Assembly (NCBI GenBank): GCA_949987565.1
Contig: OX465120.1
Coordinates: forward strand, 2,108,093-2,172,092
Origin: Luidia sarsii
Taxonomy: Eukaryota; Echinodermata; Asteroidea; Paxillosida; Luidiidae
Direction: 5' to 3'
DNA: 64,000 nucleotides
The notes below the pieces were generated by a model that did no database searches, had not been told where the DNA came from, and worked only from the letters and a program-made list of their open reading frames with translations. This document shows, in pieces, positions 35,691 through 48,779 of this stretch. The position numbers and the translations under genes were made by a program. How positions within the stretch are numbered: the stretch's first letter is position 1; the number at the start of each line of letters is the position of its first letter.

Positions 35691-38600
35691 AGGAAAAAAA
35701 GACAACTATCTACCGCTGGCATTTTGCTGTCGCAATGATCACCCAAACGCCAAGCCCTCTATCATCAGTTGTGACAACAACACATCGCTTGACAATAGCA
35801 CACACACACAAACAATCAGACCAACACTAAACGCAAGTGACCTTCAGTCGTCCAATCAGAGGGTGCTATTCTGATAATATTTTTTTTCTTTTCTAGTAAA
35901 GACGTTGTCACAGGTGGAGAGTATTTACTGTTGGGTGCTGGCTGCGGCTTTTGCCTGCATGCCTACTGGCTGCGGCTAAGGCTGTGGCCGCGCTGGCCAC
36001 CACTATTAAACGGGTTAAACTTGGAGCTATGCATCCGTAGCCGACGGACGGAATTTCCTCTCTCACAAAGGAAGACATAAAAATCAAACTGCCAACTTGT
36101 TCGGTCAGTTTTGATTCTTTTTACTTTGTCACTCTGTCGACCAGTTGAACTTGACTTCTTTTGTTTTACCCTTTTTCTAAAACACATCGTCCGTTTCTCC
36201 TGTTGAAATACCCAAAACAGCCGACACGGTTACCGAAACTACTTCTAGTGTCTCCGCTGGTACTTTGACGAGACGCTTTCCAGATTCCGGTGGCTTGTTG
36301 AGTGACGCTGTTATGTACTTTCTTTTGAAGAGAACAGCCGCTCATCTTTTTACAGGAACTGAATCCCGGAAAGAAAGGGAAAAAAAACGCACGGGAGAAA
36401 CGAAAATGAAATTGCAAAAAGGGATAAAAGAACCGGGTTTCAACGCAATCACGTTGACACATCGTACAAGTCCAAATTTTAAACTATATTCTAATATTTT
36501 TATCAGAAGTTTTTAGTTTTCCCTACATATTTTCAGTTGAGAGAGTTTGCCTCGCAATTTTCTCGCCGGGGGAAAAAGAAGAAAAGCAGTGTTTTGGTTT
36601 TTTTTTTTTTTACCAAGTGCCAGATATTTAAAGAAAACATTTGTGTGTGCATGTTAATCGAAATAGTATGCATTGATAAGCTATCCAACCTCAGTGGCTG
36701 AAACGGAAAGTGAACAATGCTGTGTGGTGACCTTTGACCTCTGACCTTTTGACCTCGGCGGCATGGTTACCAAGAGGCAGATGAGTTGATTCTGTTACGG
36801 TCATGGTATAGAGCTTTAAAGTTAAAGGAAGGAACTTGTAGGTGGTGGTTTTTTTTTTTTACGGTTTTAGGAATGAACAGAGGATAACTTTTGTTAGTAT
36901 CGTTTTAAAAAAAATGTTTGTGTTCTCTTTTGAATGAGAATATGTAGGTTTTAACCAATTGTACACGTATATATGAATATGCGCATGGTTTGCTGCCCTC
37001 TAGAGTTGAGTTTAGTTTAGTCTGAGCTATTGTGTACGCGATTTAGTGCGGTCGTCTTGGTTGACTTGAGTAATCCCCTCTAACGACTAGGCGGCTGCCG
37101 TAGCTTTGAAGACTTGCGTACCGTTTTAGAGAAATATGAATCGCATGTAGCGCAAAGGTATCCAATAATCTGCAAGTTTTAGCGTTCTTCTTAGCCAAAG
37201 ATTGGTGCATGTATGCAACGTTTTGTCGGCCTACCGTAGGTATTTTTTCCTGTTCTTATAGAGTGAGGGCATTGTATGGTTTATGGTTAGAACGTACGTT
37301 ACTCATGTCTGCTGTTTTTTTATACGAGGGATGCACGAGGTAGATTTTAGAGTCGAGATGGTGTTGCGATGAAGTTTTTCGGGGAGTCGTCGGTACGTAA
37401 CGCTTAAGAAACAACACAAATCGCTAAGCACTCTTCATTGAATATTTAATCCAGTTTAGCTGTAAAGACGTGTATGTAAAAACGCCCTATTTACATAGGC
37501 TGCCGTTGTATCTATTTTTTAATTTACAAGACAAAAGATAATGCTAACTATTCCTGGATTGAGTACCGGTACATTAAGACGAGATTGGCGTAAGAATTTT
37601 TTTAAGGATTGGTCTCCAAATGTCAATTACGAAGCGGGGTTTTGGGGTGGTGTTTTTTTTTTTTTTTTGTAAAGTAATCCCGTTTCCGTCAACAGCTGTA
37701 TAAAATGGAACATTGTAGAGAGAGTTGAGGCTTTCCATTTTTTGATTTTGTACAGAAATGACTGCTTGACTGGCATTTTGGGACCAGTTAAATTTTCAAC
37801 TTAGTCCCCCTCTCTTCCTCCCCCCTCTATCTCTCCCGGTTTTTTCCCTCCCTCCCTTCCCTCCTTCCCCGAATTGTAAAAATAATTCACAATTTGTAGA
37901 GTTGGAAGACTTAACTTTGTATTAAGAAACGGCTACATTTTGAAGATACTGCAATTTCTATTTCCCCGGAATAGATGGGGAATTTGGTCACGTGAGAAAA
38001 AGTAATAATGTGGTTTAATCTAGATACTTGTACATTATGTAGATGCCAAAAAAAAGACTATTTTTATGAGTAAAGGAGACAAATTGTATGTTGGCATTTT
38101 TTCGAGAAGTGTTGGTTGGGCGGTGCGATTTTCTGATTTCCGTTTAAAAAAAAATGAGAATGTTTTAGCTTTTATCGTTCAGCTGCTGTGTTATGGTACG
38201 CGAATAACTAGTGTTGTATGGAATGCCGTCGACTTGATACGTATCGCGCCAGTTCTCACCTTTGGTTTTTCTGGTTTGTGTGTGCTGATTAGTCAGTGGA
38301 CCGTCATTGTCTTTGCTCGTTGGTCCCAGCCGTTTGTATTAATTAATTAACCAGTTGGTGATTTGGGGTTCGGTTTTTATAAAAGTCAAGATACGGCAGA
38401 CATGTTATTTCTAGTTTTAGTGGGCGGTGTCGTGTAATTTCAATGTGCCATACGATTACAAATCTTAATGCGACCGTTGCTATTTTGTTCTCTTCTTTTT
38501 TTTTTTTCCCCGACACGAGTCATCAAGGAAGAAGTTCCTGCTGATTTTTCGATTAACCTTCAGAGCCAGGTTTACTCTTGCCCCAAATCCTCAAACGAGG

Positions 38601-38831
38601 CAGAAATCTACTGCCCCCTAAGTCTGTATAGCCCCAGAGGAGTTCACAGTTCCGTTGTGTGGTCCGGAAAGGAATTGATAGACTCTTGCGTCACAGCGAA
38701 ACACCCTTGACTTGCCAGCTCCACCATGAATTGCCTGACGTCTCAACTAAACTTGTAGGAAGTTTTATTTTACCCAAATTTGCAAAATCAGATTACATTT
38801 TCCATTGCAAAAGTCATCCAAATTGTTTCAT

Positions 38832-38880
38832 TCTGCCTTTGAGAAAGGTCCTGCTAGGATCGAAACATTAGACCCTTTAC
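38832..38880 (-). mobile_element. Foldback family E, single arm (reverse)
   Basis: gcctttgagaaaggtcctgc followed by taggatcgaaacattagaccc, complement of one arm. Confidence 0.72.
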
Positions 38881-41282
38881 TGTGGTTTCGGAGATTTTGC
38901 TTTCCAACTATCCAAACTTTGGCCGAGATTTGGAAACTTTTGGACCTACAATGTACAGACACTCCCAAATGATGAAAAATACACGATAATGTCATTTTTT
39001 TTTGTATTGAATAATGAGAAATCGGGCTCTGAAAAAAAGAAAAGAACATGGCATTCGGAAAGCTTAAGATTTGGCATATAGTTTATTTTAGAACGTCGTT
39101 GAAGTGGTTGAACTATATCTAATTAATGATAACTTTAGTACTTGTATAGTGGTTGATTGTGATAGTCAGAACTAATGTTAGTTTGTTGCCGAAATTTTGC
39201 AAAAGTCCTATGTAGATTTAAAGATGTCGCCTTTTTGGTAGTGGAATGAAGAGAATGACAAAAACAAACATTTTCATCACGTTAATCTGTACAAAAGAGA
39301 GAGAGAGAGAGTGACTATTTTTGGTATGGGCACCTTTCTGTCGGGGGCCGTTTTTTGCATCTTGAGCGTTGTAAATGCACAGGACACTGACTTCCCGCAC
39401 TCTACTTATCGTCTTTCCTCCCCCCCCTCCTCCCCCTCCTCCCCCTCCCCTCCCCTCCCACAGAGCTATTCTGTCAACTCAGTTACCACGGTAACTGGTC
39501 TGACGTCAAAAAAACGAGGCCCGTGGAAGTTCTCTCACTCTCAAAATGCAATCTCTCGCCGGTTTGGTTTTTGCGGTGAGACATGTCTTGGTTTCTCACC
39601 TCTTCTGGGTGAGTTCTAGTTGATACTTGGTCGAGCCGTCCTAAGTAAGCCAGGGGCAGAAGGGAACGGCTGTGGATTTGTCCGTTGCTAAAGTAAAGGC
39701 TTTCCTGTACTAGGCAGGGATGCCGTAAAGTAGCAACGGGCTTCGCCGCAGCCAACTAAAGATCAAAACAAGGGGCTCTTGAAGTTGCACCCTGTTCCTA
39801 AAGCCCTCATTTGGAAAGAGAAGACTATTGCCAGGCGGACTTGTTGCCACGGAGATAGTTACCCCGGCATCTGTTTTTCAGAGACAGGGCCTCGTTTTTG
39901 GATCGTCGCATTCCTAGCCCAACCCGGTCCGTAAGCCGTCCGCTAAAATGGATTGTTCCAGAACACTGTATAATCTACCTGTACATACATTACAACGTGC
40001 GTGTGTTGAGCAGAACTACAGTACGAAAATAGCCATCTTGATTTATAAATATCTACCGACTAAAGCACTTTCTAGAGGAAGATTTTTAAAACAAAATCTT
40101 AACTAAAGAGTCATCACAGTTTGTATTTTAAAATCGAATGATTGGTGGGTTGTTGGGTGTTCACGGCCGTATGGAATATTTTATCGATAGGTGTTTTTTT
40201 TTTATAGATTTTAGATTGAAGGTGGTGTTTTGTGAGGGGATTCTGATATTGAGTACCAGTACACTGGTTTGCAAGACGTTTTGGGGGTGTTTTTTTTTCG
40301 GAGGATTTTATCGGTGATTGAGAGGGAGCCCTTTAGTTGACCGCCTGTTTGCAGGGAAGTTCCGGGCGTTTCTTCTGTCGATTCCTGCGCTCACATTTTG
40401 GGAATCTGTTGTTTGTTTTTTTTCTTTCGTTATTTTCGTCATTTCTTAATCCGTGAAAAGTCGGTCAGTTGCACAACTTGCCAGTCAAACTTGTTGGACA
40501 ATCGTCGAGTCACTGGCTCCCCGCGTTACCACCCATTCCTTTGCTTCCTGTAAGGCAGCAAAGACGGTAACCAAGCACCACCTCTCTACCACGTGTAATA
40601 ATGAGTATTAAAAGACAATGCTATTTGACTTAAACGTAAAATGCACAGTTCTATGTACACGCGTCTTACAAATTATCAGGGTAGCTTGTAAAAAATGGTT
40701 TGTTAATCAATGGATGCAATCACAAATTAATCGTATGTACGTTTTACGTAGTGTCACATCTTGTACGAAAAAATTTTCCCATTCCAATACTAATTTTGTT
40801 TTGAATATCTGCAGCAAGAAAAGGCCTCGTGATTCGAGTTGAGTTGCTGTTGTATAGAAAATAAGAAGAAATATAATTCCATCAGTAGGTGCTTTCATGT
40901 AGGCTCAGTTTGTGTTTTGCGAAAGGTTATCAAAAATTGCGTAAGGCGGTGTGTAACAGCTTATACTAACGTTTTTTGTAGAAAACCGAGGGGGTTGTCG
41001 ACCTGCTACCCAAGCTTCTCATCACTAATGACCAGATATCGGATTTTGAGTGCATGGCGGTGCTATTAGATCAAGTTGGTGGTGTCTCTCTTTCTTTTTT
41101 TTTTTGGCCGGGGATGAGAGAGGGTGCAGAAGTCGAAACCCCTTTGGTGTTAGTGTACTGTAGATGACGCAGAAACTTGATTTGATACTATGAAACTATG
41201 TAATTGCCTTTTTGGGGTCTGTCTTCGGACAGGCTGTTTTCTAGCCGTGTCCTTTTTTGAAGAAAAACAAACAACAACAACA

Positions 41283-41288
41283 AATAAA
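41283..41288 (+). terminator. Candidate proximal poly(A) signal of HIPK
   Basis: AATAAA on the + strand in an A-rich context, followed within 30 bases by a GT/T-rich stretch (ctgtgtatctgttggttt). The position is 6.3 kb after the HIPK stop. It is a sequence motif only; use is not shown. Confidence 0.35.
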
Positions 41289-41812
41289 AAAACAACCTGT
41301 GTATCTGTTGGTTTAGCCTGTTCAGCTCACCACAAATAACCTCGACATTATATATAATTCTATATTTATATATACATGTCAGCTCTTTTAGGTCTTTATA
41401 GCGAGGGTTTTAGATTCTTTCTTTTTTTCCCTTTCCATTCTTCCTTCTTGTGACATGTCGGCATGGAAACGACCCGACCCCCCCCAAAAAAAAAATCTCA
41501 GACCTCACAGTTTGTTCACCCCAAAGTTTCCATGTGGGTCGGAACTGGTTGTACAACATGTAGGTGACAATGCAAATGCAGTACTACATCAGACTGTCCT
41601 GTTTTGTTGGCGTGGCCAATCCAAGTCTATCTAGACGCCGTATTGTTGTTATACTGCCCTCAACGTGAAAGGCTTACCGTTGTCGACTTTTCCCCACTCC
41701 AGGCCTGGATGTCACTAAGCTTTACCGATGCATTGTAACTCTAACTTACGATGGATGACCCATCGTAAGCTGTGATACACTGTATGGTTTCTGTGCATTG
41801 CTCAACGTAAAG

Positions 41813-42047
41813 TTCCTGCCTTTTTGAATGGCTGCTTTCGAGGAGTTAGAATGGCGCTGCTATATTGTGTCTGGTACATGTACCAAATGAACGAGCGAAG
41901 TCCCCTTGTACTATTTACAACAAAGTTCACACGGAAATAATTTTGATATCATTTGAAAGCTAATGGTATACTCTTTCACATCATTAGAAAATCTCAAAAT
42001 CTCAAAAGTGGGGGTTATTCCTCATTGTGCTGTGCCTGGTCACATAT
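41813..42047. mobile_element. MITE family A, partial copy 9
   Basis: Right part of a long-form element, from aaagttcctgcctttttgaa through the complement of acaaggggacttcgctcgt to ctgtgcctggtcacat. The left end is replaced by a CATCGTAAC-type element piece. Confidence 0.8.
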
Positions 42048-42764
42048 GTCAGTTACAAAATTGCTTTTCTTTGACAAATTTTCTGGGTTAACACTCCTCT
42101 CCCCCGAAGAAATCAAAAGCTTAGTGCGAACAGAGCCTAAGGCTAATTATCCTTTTTTTTTTGTTCACATGAAGCAATGAAGGAAAATGGCAAAGAGAAA
42201 AAAAAAGAGCAGAAGATGTGGTTGAATACTGTGCCGTAAAGTGTACTTACATTATACTTGTGTATATATATAAAAAAAACAAAATTATGAGTATTACTAG
42301 TAAACAACTGAGAACAAAAGGCCAAAGTTTTGTGTATAACACTTAATATTATATGTAATCCATTGAAATCTTTCTTGCACATGACCAGTTAATTTATAGC
42401 GTAATGGAGCCAGTAGTTACTTTGTGGGGTGAAGTAGGGGGGGTAGTCTTCGGTCTAAAATGTTCATTTGCCTCTGAGATTTGTCTTAGTTGTGTACTTA
42501 TCGAAAGTTTTTTGGGGGGTTGTTGCTAGCTTGCGGACGAAGCTGTAGCTCTCATCCCAGGGTTGTGGGGGATGAAAAAGGCTCTTGAAATTAGCCAAGT
42601 AATTGCGTAGGGCTCTGTTTTGAAATCGCGGGGTGTTCTTTTTTTTTTAATCGTGGTATATATCGTATATTCTCTGGAATTGTGACTAGTGTGTGGTGCG
42701 GGAAGATTTCTAAGTTTATTTCTGTGTGCTGGGGTGCCCTGATGTGGAGAAATACATGTACCCA

Positions 42765-43160
42765 CTGTGTACAAGCTGAATAGGGTCATTGCATCCACAG
42801 CTGTGACTGTGAATGGGTGCACTGAATGGCCCATTGTGTACAAGCTGAATAGGGTCATTGCATCCACAGCTGTGACTGTGAATGGGTGCACTGAATGTCC
42901 CATTGTGTACAAGCTGAATAGGGTCATTGCATCCACAGCTGTGACTGTGAATGGGTGCACTGAATGTCCCATTGTGTACAAGCTGAATAGGGTCATTGCA
43001 TCCACAGCTGTGACTGTGAATGGGTGCACTGAATGTCCCATTGTGTACAAGCTGAATAGGGTCATTGCATCCACAGCTGTGACAATGAATGGGTGCACTG
43101 AATGGCCCACTGTGTACAAGCTGAATAGGGTCATTGCGTCCACAGCTGTCATTCTAAATG
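42765..43160. repeat. 69-bp minisatellite
   Basis: Six copies of a 69-base unit (tgtacaagctgaatagggtc, then attgcatccacagctgtgac, then tgtgaatgggtgcactgaat). The period is a multiple of three, so open frames exist on both strands (164 and 239 codons). It lies in the presumed HIPK 3' UTR. Confidence 0.92.
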
Positions 43161-44239
43161 GGTATCCTTGGCAATCGGTCATAAACACAACACTACCCAA
43201 AACAAGCCACAACAAAATGGTTAAGATACTATACAGTTGGCACAATATTTGCTTACCATAATTAACTAATTTAGCTAATCAGAGGTAGAAGTTTTCTATA
43301 TTCCAGATAACCCTAATAACATACATTGACCCCCCGCGGTAACCACTTTTTAAGAGGGCTAAAGTATTTAAAGACACACCATATCCAACTTCGGACAGTC
43401 TATGAGCTGTTTTTACTTTTACGTTAAAATATTTCAATGAATTGATGAAATTGATTTCAATTGGGAGTGGAAGTGTTGATGTAGCTTTTGAAACATTTTT
43501 ATTTTGCTTAGATAGTTTGTCGTGGAGTTTTTTGGGAGTCGAGGTTATTTTTCAGTTTTACAACTTTCTTTCTTGAATTAACGTGATGCTTTTACGATTT
43601 GTTTTGTTTAGTTTTTGCGGAGCAATATTTACTCATTTTCGTGTTTGTTTTTGTTGGCACCAGTATTAACGTAGCAAGGAAGAAAAAAATTCCCGAATGC
43701 AGTAAAGGGTGGTGTTTTTGCAACCATGCATTATTCATATTGTATCATGAATATTTATCAGTACAGTTATCTTAAGGATGCTATTGGTTGAAATTGTGAC
43801 AGTTTTATTAACATGAATTTTTAGCAAGTGTGTGGTTATAAATACAATTTTGGATTTTTATTTCGATTTATCTGCACATAATGTAATATAATAGAGGTAT
43901 AGTCTATCAGAGCAGGTTTTATTTAGTTTTATTTGAAATCAATCAGGCTCTGCAATCTAAATTACCAGCTCCCCGGGAAAAAAACAAATATGCAAATTAA
44001 GTTTTAACATTTGGGCAGTTCTTCAGGAGTGCGATGGTTGAGATTAGAATTCCGGTCGAGCCAAGATGTTTACTTCTTTAGAATGACCACGGTACACACT
44101 CGTCTCAGAAGAATGGTCCGAGTTTTCATCCTAGCAAGACCTTTCCCCCTAAGAAAGTAGAAAGAAAGTTGGTAGGCCAACGTTATAGTGTTTTGTTAGT
44201 GGGCCCATGGTGTTTCTGAGTTTTGGAAGATTTTTTGGA

Positions 44240-44775
44240 AGATCCTCCCTTCCTCCCTCCCTGCCTCACTCCCCGCCTCCCTCCCTGCCTCCCTTCCTCC
44301 CTGCCCCCCCCCTCCTTCCCTCATTCCCTGCCTCCCTGCCTCCTGCATTCCTTCCTGCCTACCTCCCTCCTTTCCTCCCTCCCTACCTGCCTCCCTGCCT
44401 GCATCCATCCCTCCCTCCCTCTCTACCTGCCTCCCTTCCTAACTCCTTCCCTCCCTCCCTCCGTGCCTCTCTCCCTGCCTCCCTCCATGCCTCCCTGCCT
44501 CCCTCCCCATCCCTCCTTCCTTCATTCACCTCCCTCCCTCCCTCCATCCTTCCCCCTCCCTCCGCCTCCCTCCCTCCCTCCCTCTCTGCCTTTCTCCCTG
44601 CCTTCCTCCCTGCCTCTCTCCATACCTCCCTTCCCCATCCCTCCTTCCTTCCTCCCCCCTCCCTCTCTCCCTCCATCCCTCCCCCTCCCTCCGCCTCCCT
44701 CCCTCCCTCCTTCCCTCCCTCCGCTCCTCCATCTCTCCTGCCTTCCTCCCTGCCTCCCTGCCTCCCCCTCTCTCA
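44240..44775. repeat. (CCTC/CCTGC)n pyrimidine array
   Basis: About 530 bases of CCTCCCTGCCTCCCTTCC-type sequence. Open frames in it are compositional. Confidence 0.93.
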
Positions 44776-45751
44776 TTCCATTTCAATGGATTGTTTAATA
44801 GATAGATGAATCAATGCAACTGTTAACTTAAGGCTTTTAGAGAAAAGTGTGCTCTGTTGTGCACAGGAAAGAGGAAAGTCACAGGAGAGCTGGTAATTTT
44901 GCTTGTTTTGAGCTTCAAATAGGTAGCATGTTCTTGCATTAATGTTTACCGGTACACGTAGTGTGATTGTTATGGTCTCACGATATGATTTTGTTTTCTT
45001 CTGTTTTCGATTCTGTTGGGTTTGGTTTGGGGTTGTTTTTTTTATAGCCGAGTATCCACTCATTTCAATCGCTAGCTTTGATTGAGTCGTGCTTTTTATT
45101 TGTAATCATTTTGTGCAGTGGTGTTTATTTGTAAACAAATTTTGTAGTCGCGGTTTTAACGTGTATCTCCTCCAATAATTGGCCCTGCGATTATATCTTC
45201 CATTGCAGTTATTATATCCTTGTAATGAAGCTGAAATAATTATAATGACGTGGTATTTTATAAGTGTGCACCCCAGCGAAAACAAACAATAATTAATCTG
45301 GTTACAGAATTAGCGGTGTTTAATTGTCGGAGAGTGTGTAGGGAGGACAGGGTATTGTGATGATTTTTAAGGCGTAATATTTGCATATTAATCTGAGCTG
45401 TCTACTATCCCACCTTGACGTGAATATTCATGAAGGGGCATTATGCATGCGGACAAGTAACCAATGGGGTCGCAGCGGCCGACCTTTGAAAAGTAGGCTG
45501 ATATGACGCCCTCTAAATGCAGACATGTCCATATTTCTGTCTTGTTCTGCAAACAACGATTTTTTTGTTTCCCCCACAAAATGCAATTGATGCCATTTTC
45601 CAATTCCTCACTGAAATTTAGAGATGCACATGCGGTCAGATGGTGAGACTCAAACCGGGGGGAACAAACCTAGACGTTTCAATCGAGACATAGAACCAAT
45701 GTACTCGGCAAATGTGCGCCGTGCTCAAGTTTAGTGCAAAGTTGATATACA

Positions 45752-46033
45752 CAGGCATGCAACTTGTCCGCGGATCCGCGGATTTCCGCGTTTTATTTCA
45801 TTCGGCCATTAAAAAATATATATATATATATATTTTTTATTTATTTTGTTATAAATCAAAGTCATAAGTTGTCACAAACTACTCAGAATGCATCACAGAG
45901 CATCTAGAATCCAAAATTTTCCCGGGCCCTTAAGCAGGCCCCAAACCACACACCGTAAGGGCTTCGTGCTTCGCGCTTGCAGTTTCATTCGGACATTTTC
46001 CTCTTTTTTTACAATTCAAGAGTTGCATGCCTG
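45752..46033. mobile_element. CAGGCATGCAACT-ended element, copy 2 (6-bp target duplication)
   Basis: Same ends and interior as the 15988-16354 element but about 280 bases long, flanked by TATACA on both sides. Confidence 0.87.
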
Positions 46034-46289
46034 TATACATGTACTCACCATGCCGTGGTTCCGTGTTGCCGCATTGGAACGTGTACGGTTGTTCCCCCAC
46101 CCAATTTGAGCTTTTTACATCTAACATATACTTGCAAATTCAACACCAAGATAAGAATGGTGGTCTGAGATGCCGTCAAACTCGTATTCGGCGTTTCTCA
46201 GTTAATGGTTTTTTTTTTGAAGAACCAAGGGACAGTGTGCTTTTTTCATTCATCTGGAGACCTTTTCATCGATTGTTAGTGCTAACTAT

Positions 46290-46432
46290 TCAGGGCTGGA
46301 TTTCACAAAACCTTGCGATGCATCGTAACTCAACTTATCCGTCGTAAGTTGTGATAGGCCGTATGGTTTCTTTGCATCGCTCATCGCCTTGCGATTGATC
46401 GTAAGTTACGATGAGTTTGGTGAAATCGATTG
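46290..46432. mobile_element. CATCGTAACTTACGATG MITE
   Basis: gctggatttcacaaaacctt at the left and ggtgaaatcgattgctgg at the right, with repeated, partly inverted CATCGTAA/TTACGATG motifs inside. Related pieces occur at 14570-14640, 14940-15160, 41700-41812, 50690-50760 and 51455-51490. Confidence 0.7.
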
Positions 46433-46439
46433 CTGGTCT

Positions 46440-46635
46440 TAGCGGAAGGTTTGCAATGACACCATGGGCATCATCTTTCGTGAGATTGAGTGTGGCTCTG
46501 AAAAGAGCCGGTCACTCAACGTTTCAACTGAGCTTGTGAGTCTCCTCTGAGTACACACTGCCCGAAACGTTGAGTTAACGGCTCTTGTCAGAGTCACGCA
46601 AGAGATGATGTACACGGCGTCAGGGCAAACCTTCC
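46440..46635. mobile_element. Foldback element with AAACGTTGAGT arms
   Basis: Inverted arms: ggaaggtttgcaatgacacc with ctctgaaaagagccggtcac at the left and the complement (cgaaacgttgagttaacggc ... gcaaaccttccgc) at the right. Confidence 0.75.
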
Positions 46636-47752
46636 GCTTTAAACTTCCACCATGCAAACCTTCAAATTCTCATCCATACTCTTGCTGTCTCCCGCTGAAA
46701 TCCCTGCTGAAACTTACCACCGCGTTTGGTTTTATTGAAAGAAAAGCAAAGTTACCGCTAGATCAATTCAGAGGAAATGGCTATTGAACATTTTGGGGGA
46801 ATGATCCCTTAAACATCTAGCCATGGAACTCCAGTCTGCAATCGAGTTTTTCCTCACCAGTTCATTGGCAATGATCCTTTTTTTTTGTTTCTGTTTTTGA
46901 TTCTGTCTAACAGTAATTTCTAACCATTGTAGCCAAAATGGTGTGGTTTTAATTTTAATCTGTTTGTGTTTTTTTTTGGTAATTTTCGTTTTCATTAGTT
47001 TGTCGAAGATTTTGGTGTGCGTGCAATATGTAATAGAAAGACAAAAAAATAGATTATAGTTTTGCTAATTGAGTTCTCGAAACTTCCTGCCGTAATTGCA
47101 TTTCATTAATTTTTTTTTACGAGTGGTTTTTCTGTGATTGCTTGATTGAGTTTGTCATTGCTATGGTGACTGTTGCCGTGGTGATTAATGGGCCAGCACT
47201 CTGACTTGGGGATGGAATTTGGGCAATAGTTTCCAGGTTACATCAGTGCAAATGTGGGTTTTTTTTCTCTCCATTTGAAAAACTGGGGGTTTTTTTTCTT
47301 CAAAAACAGTATGTTAAAATAGTCGTGACAAATTGAGTACAATTTTAAGATCTAACTTGAAGAATGGCACATATTTGTAAACTTGTTCTGATGAAATCTT
47401 GAGAAACCGTTGACTGAGATTTTGCCCTTTTATCTTAGTGTGGGCACATGTTACGGCAGACGATGAAGAAATATGAGTATGTTTACTTGGTGGCTTAGAG
47501 TATGGTTTTCATTCCACACAGAATGAAATACTCAATACGCCAAGAAGAAAAAAAGGGGATTTTAACTAGAACGGTCCCCAATCTGAATTGTAATCGATAT
47601 GGCGGGAAATTTGTTAAGAATTTCATGTTGTTGGTGTTGGCCAAAGTGTCAACTGGTTGAATTGAATTTACACTGCTGAATTTTGTCGCGTGAGGTAATT
47701 TTTAAGAATTCTGTTGGTGCGCACAATGTTCTTGTCTAGATTTTTTGTCAAA

Positions 47753-47806
47753 AGTTAGAGGGCCTGACGTTTCGATCCTAGCAGGACCTTTCTCAAAGGC
47801 AAAGAT
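47753..47806 (+). mobile_element. Foldback family E, single arm
   Basis: ttagagggcctgacgtttcg and cctagcaggacctttctca, one arm only. Confidence 0.75.
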
Positions 47807-48544
47807 TTGTGTATGCAAGACAATTGTCACAGTTGTTGGTCAACTCCTCCATCTAGCCACCAGACCAGTATTTATATTGGTAGACTTGTGGCGCCCTCTA
47901 TTGGTCATTTATGCTCAGTGTTTTGGGATCTTCCTAAAATCAAGGACCAATCCCTGAAAAAAAAAGTAGAGGACACACTAGCGAAAGGTTGATTTGGAGA
48001 AAGGAAAACGCAATGTGGATCAAGGTCTCAGTAGTCTGTTGTTGTTTTTTCTTTTCCCTCCTTGTTTTGTTTTTTTTAGAAATGATTGACATTCATGAAG
48101 CAAGTAAGAACAAAAAATGGGCAGAGTCTTTCAATCAGTTTCACGATCCGTCTGCAAAAGAACTAGCTTTGAAATTTTGAGACTCGTATAATTGATAGTG
48201 TTTCGTTTAGCACCACACCAGCTGGTATGCGCCCGCAGTATTATCAAATTAGTCCTTAAAAGCAAGCAGTAGACTGGCAGCTAGTCCTTAGAGCGTTTTT
48301 TTTAGGGAGCTGTTGATTAGCAAGGGGAACAATTCTACACTAAAAATTGATGCTTCTAATCTAGCATCTTAACACTAGAGGTTTTGTGGTAGTTGTTTTT
48401 TCTTATCGGTTTTTTTTTCTTCAAAATGAGTATGAAACAAAACTATTTTTGCTCCGGTTTTGTAGTTGTGTACGGTATGCATACCTGATTACTTACGTAG
48501 ACTGCCACTTGTCCATGTGTGTGGGTTATTAGGGTGGAGACTTC

Positions 48545-48550
48545 AATAAA
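48545..48550 (+). terminator. Candidate distal poly(A) signal of HIPK
   Basis: AATAAA on the + strand with a GT-rich stretch (cttgtctcctgtgaggttc) about 30 bases downstream, the usual layout of a cleavage site. The sequence changes character just after it, to a degenerate tRNA-like piece and then an AACCC-type array. That supports this as the end of the transcription unit. Confidence 0.5.
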
Positions 48551-48779
48551 GATGAGCTATTTTATTGGCAAACGTACAAGCTTGTCTCCTGTGAGGTTCT
48601 TGTCTGTGATCATGCCTGGTGTCTCAGACTTCTGCCGGTGACCATCCTGATGAGGCATGGTGCTGTCAGTTAACCAGCGAGCTTGGGTTAGAATCCTGGT
48701 CCAGTTCTGGGGTTTTTTTTTTTTTTGCTCTGCAATTGTTAAGATTATTAAGATTAAATTAGCCTTTGCAACCCATCTA

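Larger units (their letters stand above)
34948..48565 (+). other. Probable very long 3' UTR of the HIPK gene
   Basis: After the HIPK stop there are about 13.6 kb with no supported exon, a clear T-over-A bias on the + strand (many runs of T and TG), and fewer transposons than the introns. It ends at a good poly(A) signal at 48545-48550. Vertebrate HIPK2 mRNAs are known for a 3' UTR of many kilobases, so a long UTR is plausible (inference). Candidate Pumilio sites (TGTANATA) occur at 39980-39987 and 42261-42268. A proximal AATAAA lies at 41283-41288, so a shorter form may exist. The stretch also holds a 52-bp tandem array near its start, a 69-bp minisatellite, a C/T-rich array and several MITE pieces, listed separately. 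Confidence 0.45.

Noticed and set aside
42526..43245. 239-codon - strand frame as a gene
   Set aside because: Created by the 69-bp minisatellite; no protein-like sequence outside the repeat.
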